64,000 nt of DNA, taken from the NCBI RefSeq assembly GCF_015689335.1, contig NZ_CP065053.1:3968001-4032000 (forward strand), given 5' to 3'. The DNA is from Massilia antarctica (GTDB lineage: Bacteria; Pseudomonadota; Gammaproteobacteria; Burkholderiales; Burkholderiaceae_D). This document shows, one piece after another, positions 11,235-19,732 of the stretch. Under the pieces are notes generated by a model that ran no database searches, was not told the origin of the DNA, and saw only the letters and a list, made by a program, of their open reading frames with translations. Numbering within the stretch: the first letter of the stretch is position 1; each line of letters opens with the position of its first letter. The translations under genes were made by a program, and so were the position numbers.

Positions 11235-11864
11235 ATGAATTTGTTCTATGAAATGTTTCTCAAATCGATGGGCTGCGGGGTTCGATACGAAGAACTTCCG
11301 CCGGGATTTCTGGAAAAATACCGAGACATTCTGCCTAAAGGTCTATTAGATTTCTGGCAAGATGAGGGATGGTCATCTTATGCGGACGGCCTTCTTTGGA
11401 CGATCAATCCTGAAGAATATTCGTGGCTGGTTGAGGAATGGGTTGACACCTCTCCGGAGGTGCCGCCGTTAACCTATTATGCGTTCGCCCGAAACGCTTA
11501 TGGCGAGTTTTATTGTTTAAGTCCGAATGCAAGTTGCATCCTCACAATCTCTTGTCCGACAGGCCTACTTATCGCAAGCAAAAAGCTGAAAAAGAACCCT
11601 CGGAACGAATGCGAACAAGCGGTGCAATCATTTTTCGCAATGGGAAGTAAGAAACGATTTGACCTGTCCGACACTAATGGCACGCCTATGTTTCCTGCCG
11701 CATTAAAAAAATTGGGACCCGTGGGCGTAAACGAGGTGTACGGTTTCGTGCCGTTGATCACACTAGGTGGGGAAACGGAAGTCACGTATTTGGAAAAAGT
11801 CCGAATGGATGTTCACATAGATATTCTCAGGCAAACGATGAATCCGATTTTGCAACTATTGTGA
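11235..11864 (+). CDS. GAD-like/DUF1851 immunity protein for the Ntox15 toxin
   Basis: This 209-residue cytoplasmic protein begins 7 bases after the toxin stop. ATG at 11235 was chosen because GGTAGG lies just upstream; an upstream TTG at 11211 would overlap the toxin gene. The N-terminus has the GAD-like signature (LPPGFLEKYRDILPKGLL, then DFWQDEGW and a DGLLWTINP segment), and the remainder fits DUF1851. Known family fact: Tdi-type immunity proteins that neutralise Ntox15 DNases (Tde1) combine GAD-like and DUF1851 domains. The adjacency to an Ntox15 tail therefore supports a cognate pair. Base composition is clearly more AT-rich than the rhs core. Recognition is by memory of the family, not by alignment. 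Confidence 0.82.
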   Translation: MNLFYEMFLKSMGCGVRYEELPPGFLEKYRDILPKGLLDFWQDEGWSSYADGLLWTINPEEYSWLVEEWVDTSPEVPPLTYYAFARNAYGEFYCLSPNASCILTISCPTGLLIASKKLKKNPRNECEQAVQSFFAMGSKKRFDLSDTNGTPMFPAALKKLGPVGVNEVYGFVPLITLGGETEVTYLEKVRMDVHIDILRQTMNPILQLL

Positions 11865-11869
11865 CAAAG

Positions 11870-12090
11870 CCGGTACCGACAGGCGTAGCCATTCCGCATC
11901 ACCGATCAGCCGTTGCTACTGTTCGGCGCTCATCTGCCAGCATGCATCGTCCGCTTGGGGCGGGCGAACCGACCGCCGTAGAGGCACCGCAGGCGCCTTT
12001 ACGCGCCAGTGCCATCCAGCAAACGAGCTTCAGGCGCGTGCGGCAGCAGTTTAAAGTGGACCCATCGGTCAAGACAATTTTTCAGCGAAT
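11870..12090 (-). pseudogene. IS66-family tnpB remnant
   Basis: On the minus strand, short out-of-frame stretches such as ADDACWQMSAEQ and a following LRLSVPAL resemble the C-terminal half of IS66 TnpB. The same sequence reads more cleanly at 22536-22724 on the plus strand. Several stops and frame changes show that it is a decayed scar. It separates the Ntox15 immunity gene from the next toxin module. Confidence 0.6.
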
Positions 12091-12395
12091 TTAAGCTGTG
12101 CCCGTTTCCTTCACTACAGCTGGTCGGCGCTGCCCCATGATGCTATTTTCTGGCCGCTGGAGAGCTTGATCCTCCAGGGGCTGCCGTCGGCGCGGCGTGC
12201 TGCATTCCGCCGTTTCGGGTCTTGCCACTTCGTCACTGCCATATTTGTCGACGATCAGCGCACCGCCACCAACGCCACTCCGATAGGCGCAGGCCGGTGT
12301 CTCGTACCCAAGCGACTGGTGCGGCCGCCCGGCGTTGTAGAACGCGAAGTATTGTGCCAGCCCGACCCTCAGTTCAGCCATGTTGGCATAGCGGG
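12091..12395 (-). pseudogene. IS3-family transposase (OrfB) 3' remnant
   Basis: The minus-strand frame carries the typical C-terminal end of an IS3-family DDE integrase: ELRVGLAQYFAFYN followed by GRPHQSLGYETPA. Only the last ~40 residues of the catalytic domain remain, followed by a non-conserved extension. The upstream end is cut exactly where rhs core homology starts at 12396, so recombination or deletion joined the two. A terminal-repeat-like GTGGACCC lies near 12056; this assignment is tentative. Confidence 0.7.
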
Positions 12396-12758
12396 GCGCC
12401 CAACGACCGCGCCAGCAGCTACACCACGACGACCGAAAAACTGGTCGACGGCGGCGTGCAGATGACCTACTCGGTCAATCCGGGCATCACCTTCTCGCTG
12501 ATCACGGCCCAATATCCGAATGGCTACCCCGACTACAAAGGCGGCGGTTATGTTCGGCAGTCTGTAGAAATTAATATGGTTCCAAACCACACGACTGATT
12601 TTGTAAACGCCGACAAAAATGCGCCGTTAGGTCCGAAGCTTCCTGAAAATACTTGGCATCATAAGGAGGATGTAAGAACTATGGAAGAAATTAACAAGAT
12701 CATTCATGCTAGGTTTACCCATAAAGGCGGTGTCTCTATAAAGAAAAGCGGGGGATAA
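12396..12758 (+). pseudogene. Displaced rhs core fragment fused to a WHH-family HNH nuclease toxin tail
   Basis: Bases 12396-12511 match the rhs core (corresponding to ~3207-3330). The frame then continues into ~80 residues of a different, AT-rich sequence. That tail has the WHH signature of the HNH/endonuclease VII superfamily: YPDYKGGGY, TDFVNADKNA, NTWHHKED, then a His (IHARFTH) and KGG. Its length fits the family. There is no rhs N-terminus, LysM or export signal, and the upstream frame runs into an inverted transposase scar. It is therefore an orphan toxin tip rather than a deliverable effector. The stop TAA (12756-12758) abuts the immunity ATG. The nuclease call is firm from the motif; activity is unknown. 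Confidence 0.78.
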
Positions 12759-13184
12759 ATGTTTACTCCAAATGGAAGAATCAGTGAGGAAAATGTTGTT
12801 GATTTCGAGCGCGAAATTCAGTTTTGCGTTCCGGAGGACTATAAAAAATTTCTCGTAGATACTAACGGTGGTGTTCTTCAAAACGCAATGATTAGTCCAA
12901 GAAGGCCGGGGCAGTTGCTCATCGACTGTCTCTTTGGGCTTTGCGAACAGAGCGAATTTGACTTACGTTTCTGGCTCAATGAGTTCACGGGCGACCTGCC
13001 AGAGAAAAGCTTAATTATTGGTAGCGACGCAGGAGGAGGATTTCTTCTCTTGTGCACTGAAGAAGATTCGGCTGGGATATATTATTACGATCACTCATAT
13101 TTATTTTCGACTTCGGCCGACGAAGAAAATACTTACCTTATCTACCCTTCATTCGCGGAATTGCATTCTGCTCTGATTAAATAA
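12759..13184 (+). CDS. SUKH (SMI1/KNR4) family immunity protein
   Basis: This 141-residue protein starts immediately after the WHH toxin stop (TAA then ATG). The SUKH features are VVDFEREIQF, VPEDYKKFLVDTNGG near the N-terminus and a C-terminal YLIYPSFAELHSAL helix, with a central beta-rich segment. Known biology: SUKH proteins neutralise diverse nuclease toxins, including WHH nucleases, and act in the cytoplasm. The gene is intact although its toxin lost its carrier. It could still protect against kin that deliver this tip. The AT-rich composition matches the toxin tail. Confidence 0.85.
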   Translation: MFTPNGRISEENVVDFEREIQFCVPEDYKKFLVDTNGGVLQNAMISPRRPGQLLIDCLFGLCEQSEFDLRFWLNEFTGDLPEKSLIIGSDAGGGFLLLCTEEDSAGIYYYDHSYLFSTSADEENTYLIYPSFAELHSALIK

Positions 13185-13213
13185 ATGGGAAAATACGGCA
13201 AGTAGTATGTAAG

Positions 13214-13241
13214 TGTGGGGACTCGTGGGATCATGTACCCA
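13214..13241 (+). repeat. Solo left end of an IS481-family element
   Basis: TGTGGGGACTCGTGGG and the next ~10 bases are identical to the left terminus of the complete IS481 copy at 18638. No transposase follows, so this is a leftover end. Bases 13242-13325 show nothing recognisable. Confidence 0.7.
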
Positions 13242-13325
13242 TAACGGCGCCAAGTCTGACGGGTAACGCTGCCAGGCCCGAAATGCGGACACTGCCTCGT
13301 CAGCATCGTGGGGGGCTTCTGCTTT

Positions 13326-13570
13326 GGTTCTATGACGTTTTCGGTGAAACTTGACGACCGCCACGGTATCGCCTAATTGAAACCGACCGCTTCAGGGCGG
13401 CCTGCAAGGGATTGAAGGGTAAATGAGCGAGTTTGGACATGCGCAGATAGGCGATAGCGATGAAATTGGCGGCGGTCCGGAAGCCCCGCGCTGCTCGCTT
13501 GGCTTGCTGAAGCATGCCATTCATCGCTTCGACATAGCCGTTGCTGCGGCCATCGAGCATGCCGCGCAGG
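13326..13570 (-). pseudogene. ISL3-family transposase 3' remnant with terminal repeat
   Basis: The terminal inverted repeat (CTATGACGTTTTCGGTG) at 13326 is followed on the minus strand by the last ~75 residues of an ISL3 transposase: YVEAMNGMLQQAKRAARGF, then SIRRYRGGRQVSPKTS. It is highly similar to the copy at 33622-35194 but not identical. The remnant ends where rhs core homology starts (~13577). Confidence 0.8.
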
Positions 13571-13576
13571 GGCGAG

Positions 13577-16500
13577 GCGACGCGCTGACCTTGAACTACA
13601 ACGTCGGCGCGGCCGGCATGATCTCCTACATCCTGTGGGATAGCGCGTCGCATGCCGATCCGGCAGCGTATGCCCATCAGACCGAGCAGAGCACCAATCT
13701 GGCCTCGAATACGGGCAAGACCGTCATCCCCCGTCCGGCCTACGGCAGCGCGGTATTTTACCGGGTCGTCACCCAGGACAGCGCCGGCAACCGCATCTAC
13801 ACCAGCGAGCAAAAGGTGGTCATGCCGGTGCGGGTCGACGATATCCAGGTATATCGTCCTGATCCGGCCTCGATGCGGGTGCGGGTCAAGTTCGACGGCG
13901 GCGTGGTCGCGCCCGACCTGCTGTACGGCACGCGCGGCAATGCGAATACCGTGTTGCAGATGAGCTTATCCGGCGATGGCTATTACGAAGCCACCCTGCC
14001 GCTGCAAGGCGACAGCAACAACATCGGCTTCAAGCTGCAATGGACAGGCACCGATGGCGCCACGTTTGCCAGCGCCGAAAAACCCTTCCAGGCGCCCAAC
14101 GACCGGGTCAGCAGCTACACCACGACCACCGAAAAGCTGGTCGACGGCGGCGTGCAGCTGAACTATTCGGTCAATCCGGGCATCAAGTACTCGCTGATCA
14201 CGGCGCAGTGGCGTGTCGCCGGCAGCGGTGCGGCATTCGCCGTGACCGGGGCGGCCGACGGCGTGGTGACCCTGGGCGGCGACACGCCCCTGGTGGCTGG
14301 CACCAGTTACGAGGTGCTCGTCAAGGGCGTCTCCGCCACCGGCGTCGAAACCCTGATCGACCATGTCATCGTGACCCCGGCCGGCATTGCCGACAAATCG
14401 GTCAGTTTCAGCGCCACCAGCTGGGCTCCTCCACCGATCGGCAACAACGAAGTCGTCGTGGCCAGCGGCCAGCCGGTCAAGACCGAGCGTTTCGAGGGCC
14501 GCATCATCGCCCACATGGGCAGCAACCCCTACACCACGGTGGGCCTGTATTACTCGAACAAGGTGGCCGAGGCCCACAGCGTATCGACCTCGCCGGCCGT
14601 CTGGCAGGAATGGGAACCGAAGCCGGTCTGGCACAGCGACCTGAACGGCGGCCACTATGTGGACGAAGGCAAGTGGGTCCAGAAGGGCCACGACATCACC
14701 TATAACGCCACCTTGACCGGTGCCGAGATTGCCCGCGCGGCCTACGGCCTGCACCTGTCGTGGCGCGACAGCAGCAATGGCGACGGCTTGACGTTCACCA
14801 ACGATGTGATGATGAACGACCTGGGCGGCGGCAACTACCGCTTCAAGGCGGAGCACGTTCCCCTGTCCGTCACCAGCCATGACTACAAGATCTGGTACAT
14901 GGACAACGAAGGCCGTGAAGTGATTGTCGAGTGGAATCGCGCGGCGACCAACGCCGCCAGCACCGACAGCGGCTATTCCGACCTAGTGCTGGCGCACGAG
15001 CAAGGCGCTTCCGTCAGTGGCAACGTGTTCGCCAACGGGACCTACATCGGACAAATGTCCAGTGCCGACATGATCACCGGCATGGTGCTGCAATCGACCG
15101 ACACTGGCCTGGCGGGCGCCAGGCTTGACGCCGGACCGGTCGCGGCAGGACATGCGATCGAAACGACCTACAACGCGCTCAACGCCAAGACCGGCAGCAC
15201 CGAAGCCGATGGCGTCTGGCGCGAATACCGGGTCGACGCCCGCGGCAACGCGGTGCAGACGGTGACCCTGGGTGTCAAGGGCGGCGCCCACGGCAGCAGC
15301 GCCTACGCGCAGTACGACCTGAGGGGCAACAAGGTCGCCCAGTTCGATACCGCCTTCGTGCCGGCCGGCGAGGGCGCGCTGCGCCATCCGGTCACCCGCT
15401 ACGACTACGATTACCTCGGTCATGTGATCGCGCAAACCGACGCGTATGGCTATGTCACGACCAGCGTCTTCGATGCCGCCGGCAACAAGATCAGCGCCAC
15501 CGATGCTGCAGGCCACGTCAAGACCTACGGCTACGATGCGCTCGGCCACAACGTGCAGGTGTCGGACCAGATGACGCCGGCCTCGGTGTACACCAGCTAC
15601 ACTCGCTACGACAAGGCGGGCAATGCGGTCGAACAGACCGACGCGACCGGGCGCTCGACCTATTACGGGCGCGACGGCTTCGGCCGCCTTACCAGCGTTC
15701 AGGTCGGCACGCTCGATCCGTCTCATCCGGAGTTGCATCAGCCGACCGTTCTGACCTACGATGGGCAGAACCATGTGCTGCGCCAGGGTAACGTCGAGTT
15801 CACATACGATTCGCGCGGCAACCGCATCTCCGAACACGATGCCGGCAACGACAACGCGCACCGTCGCACCATGGCTTACGACAAGATGGGTCGCGTGATC
15901 AGCGTGACCACCTATTCGGGGTGGGCCACCGGCACCACCGCGTACCGCGCGTACGACGTGTTCGGCAACCTGGTGTCGACCACCGATGCCGGCGGCAAGA
16001 CCGACCAGAGCGTGTTCGGCGACTTCGGCCGCTTGATGCGTTCGATCGATGCGGACGGCAACGCCGTCGTGTTCAGCTACGACGAGTTGGGGCGCCAGAC
16101 TGGCGAAACCAGTGTCAACACCGGGCGCAATATCCGGCGCACCTATGACGATGCCGGCCAGCTGACCGAGATCAACGACCTGGGCACGGGCGTGTCGACC
16201 CGCTACACCTACGACCTGATGGGCCGCAAGGCTGGCGAAACCGTCAGCGGCGCCGTCGACGTCGAAGGACGGGCGCACAACCGCGCGCTCGACTATGCCT
16301 TCGATGCGATGGGACGCATGACGCACTGGAAAGATGCCGTGACCGGCATGGAGGAAACCATCACCTACGACGGCATGGGCAACCAGGTCCGGGTGCAGGG
16401 CAGCGGCGGCGGCACCGCGATCGACCACGGCACCGTGTACGACGCGGCCGGCCGGGTCGAGCACTTGCTCAACGGTGGCGCGGTGGTGGGCACCTACACC

Positions 16501-18637
16501 TATGATCCTTCGGGCAATCGCAGCAGCTACCGCCAAGCCAACGGTTCGACCACGATCTACAGCTACGACGCCCAGAACCGGCCGATCCAGGCGTATACCC
16601 AAGAAGCGCCGACAAGCTGGACCATCACCGACGACGACACCCGCTACTACGGCGGTCACGACGGCGCCGGCAACATCGTCTACAAGAACGCCACGGTGCA
16701 GGATGCCCTCAAGGCCATCGCGCTGCGCAATTACGCGGACTTGACGCGCTGGACCAAGATCGCCGCCGATAACGGCTTGACCGATTTCGGCGCCGATGCC
16801 TATGCCACCTTGTCGGGCCGCACCCTGGTGCTGACCAACGAGAGATCGATCGACTGGAAATACGATGCGGTGGGCAACAACACAGCCTATGAAGAACGCA
16901 AGAATGGCGCGATCTGGAACGGCACCGTCAAGACGTTCGACGACGCGTCGAACATGTTGACGAGCAGGACCGAGACGCGCCTCAAGATGGAATTCGACAA
17001 CGGCTACATGCCGTACACGTCGAGCGATGGCTTTCATGCGATGAGCGTGGTCGAGGCCATCAGCCGCGGCAGCAACACGGCGCCGTACGTCAAGCATGAA
17101 TCGGAAAACCAGGACATCACCCAGGAGTTCAATGGTTCGGGCAAGCTTTCCCGTTCCACCCTGCGCACCTCGGGCGGCAAGGTCAACAAGACCTACAATT
17201 ACCTGTACGACTACTTCGGCGATGGCCGCGAAAAGAGCATCCGTGCCTTCGGCGACGGCAAGGGCAATGCCAACTTCGTCTACAACGCCGACAACAAGCT
17301 GATCTCGATGAACCAGGGCAAGGGCGACGGCCTGGACCGCGACGAAATGTCGTACTACGTGTACGACAACGCCGACCACATCCTCTCCAAGCTGCACGAC
17401 GATGGCCACTCGGCCGGACGCGACCGGATCGACTACATGTATGCCCAAGGTAACGCCGTGGCGGAAACGGGCACCAGCATCAAGGATGGCTCCTACACCG
17501 TCATGGACAGCAAGAACTACGCGCTGTTCCAGAACTTCGACAAGGAGTTCCCGAGCGGCGGCATGCAGTCGTACACCGTCAAGGGTGGCGAAAGCCTGCA
17601 GAACATTGCCGATTCGATGTACGGCAATGCCAGCCTGTGGTACCTGATTGCCGACGCCAACGGTTTGTCGGGCAATGAAACGCTGAAAGCGGGCCAGGTG
17701 CTGCGCGTGCCGTCGTCGAGCCAGTCCGGCACCATCGACTCGGCCGCGCACAAGGTGTACAGCGATAGCGAGATTATCGGCAGCAAGTTGCCGAACCTCA
17801 AATCCAATCCGCCGAAAAAGAGTGGCTGCAGCAGTTTCCTGCAGGTGCTGGTGATTATTGTCGCGATCGTGGCGTCGTGCATACTGGGGCCGCAGATGCT
17901 GTTGCTCGCCAATGCCGCGCTCGGCGCTGGCGCGGTCGCGACGGTTGCTGCGGCGGCCCTGACGGGCGCCGCGGTCAGCGTGGTCACGCAGGTCGTGAGC
18001 ATTGCCACTGGTCTGCAAGAGAGCTTCAGCTGGAAAGCGGTGGCGAAAGGGGCGCTGGCAGGGGCCCTCACGGCCGGCATTGCCGGGGGAGGTGCTGTCG
18101 CCGGTGAAAGTATTGGTACCACCATGCTCAATGGCGCACTCCAGAACATCGCGACCCAAGGCGTAAACATGATCACCGGCGAGCAGAAGAAATTCAGCTG
18201 GAAATCGGTTGCCGCCGCCGGGCTCACGGCCGGCGTGACCAAGGGTTTGGGCGACATGCTCAATACCCCAGGTGTGGAGGCAAGCGACTTTTCAAAATTT
18301 GCCACCAGCACTGCGGGAACGATTACCCAGCAGTTGGTGATGAACGGCAAAGTCGACTGGCGTTCGATGGGCGTCAATCTCGTCATGACGCAGGTCGGTT
18401 CTGCAATCGGAGGCATCACAGGCACTACTGGCGTGCCGGGAGCGCTAGGCCAAGGGCTTATCGGAGCGATCGGAGCCAGGTTGAACAAGCAAGATGCCTG
18501 GGCTGGCGCGATCGGCGGGGTGGTGGGCAGCGCCGTTGGTCAACTCGTTCCACGGGCGTTGGACGCGTTCGGAATAAACCCAAGAGGGCTGACGGATGCT
18601 TACAAGGACGAGCCGGAGCTGAACGAGAGCCCCTACG
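13577..18637 (+). pseudogene. Second rhs copy, 5' part: core, LysM and hydrophobic segments (N-terminus lost, interrupted by IS481)
   Basis: From 13577 the sequence is nearly identical to the first rhs gene from ~2695 on: beta-rich segment, YD repeats, LysM (~17570-17720) and hydrophobic segments. It diverges from that gene after ~18080, with a different Gly/Ala-rich linker (residues such as GESIGTTMLNGA) shared with the third copy. The open frame starts at an ATG at 13423 that lies in antisense of an ISL3 scar; this is not a credible native start. The IS481 element inserts after base 18637 and the frame stops at 18672 inside it. The remainder of the gene resumes at 19733. As it stands it cannot make a complete secreted Rhs protein. 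Confidence 0.85.
18632..18637. repeat. Target-site duplication of IS481, left copy (CCTACG)
   Basis: CCTACG directly precedes the IS481 left end and recurs at 19733-19738 directly after the right end. A 6-bp duplication is compatible with this family and defines the element's boundaries. Confidence 0.75.
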
Positions 18638-19732
18638 TGTGGGGACTCGTGGGATCATGTACCCATCCGTAGCTGGCCGCTCTTCAAAGCCAGGCACGTT
18701 TTGCGTACACTGCTCATCAACGATACCCGACTGCCGATTTCATGACCCAAGCCCTGCACAGCCAAGCTCGTACCACCCATCTGATACGCGAGGAAATTCG
18801 AACCTCCACGCTGTCCCAGGCCGAGCTTGCCCGGCTCTACAATGTCTCGCGCCAGACGATTCGCAAGTGGCAGGATCGCGACAGTCCTGTCGACCGCTCG
18901 CATTGTCCGCTCACGCTGAACACGACGCTCACGCCGACGCAAGAACTCATCGTCGTGGAGCTGCGCACGACGCTCTTGCTGCCCACTGACGACCTGCTGG
19001 CGGTCACCCGTGAGTTCATCAATCCGGCAGTCTCCAGAGCCGGTCTGGGGCGCTGCCTGCGTCGCCACGGCGTGTCGGATCTGCGTGACCTCGTCGCTCT
19101 GCAGGAGCCGGAAAAGCCGGTCGAAAAAAAGTCCTTCAAGGACTACGAGCCGGGCTTTTTACACATAGATATCAAGTACTTGCCGCAGATGCCGGACGAA
19201 ACAGCGCGTCGCTATTTGTTCGTTGCCATCGACCGTGCAACGCGCTGGGTCTACATGGACATCTACGCCGATCAGACCGACAGCAGCAGTGTCGATTTCC
19301 TGGCGAAGGTGACGGCAGCCTGTCCGGTCAAGATCGTCAAGCTGCTCACCGATAACGGCAGTCAATTTACAGACCGTTTTACTAGTAAGAAAAAAGACGC
19401 CGAGGGCAACCGGATACCCAGTGGCAAGCATGTGTTCGACATCCTTTGCAAGCAGCTCAAGATTGAGCACCGGCTCATTCCGCCACGCCACCCGCAAACC
19501 AACGGCATGGTGGAGCGCTTCAATGGCCGCATCAGTGAGATCGTTAATCAAACCCGGTTTGGTTGCGCAGCCGAGCTCGAAGCAACGCTGCGCAATTACG
19601 CCAAAATTTACAACCACAACATTCCTCAGCGCGCGTTAAACCATCAAACGCCGGTTCAGGCACTCAAGAAATGGCATGAAGAAAAGCCGGATCTGTTCTT
19701 AAAACGCGTATATAACCAAGCGGGTCTTGACA
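18638..19732 (+). mobile_element. Complete IS481-family insertion sequence (1,095 bp)
   Basis: The left end is TGTGGGGACTCG; the right end, read inward, is TGTCAAGACCCG, an imperfect terminal repeat pair. CCTACG flanks both sides. The element carries one transposase frame and lies within the second rhs gene between its conserved linker and its variable tail. Removing the element and one CCTACG restores a plausible continuous rhs reading frame, as judged against the third copy at ~29370-29440. Confidence 0.85.

Noticed and set aside
13423..13576. Native start of the second rhs copy at the ATG at 13423
   Set aside because: This stretch is antisense of an ISL3 transposase scar; rhs homology only starts at ~13577.
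14983..18159. A 1,058-codon minus-strand open frame opposite the second rhs copy (a similar one lies at 23304-26423)
   Set aside because: Low-complexity Val/Gly/His/Ala-rich product in antisense of a well-supported rhs core; a GC-rich shadow frame, present wherever the core is.
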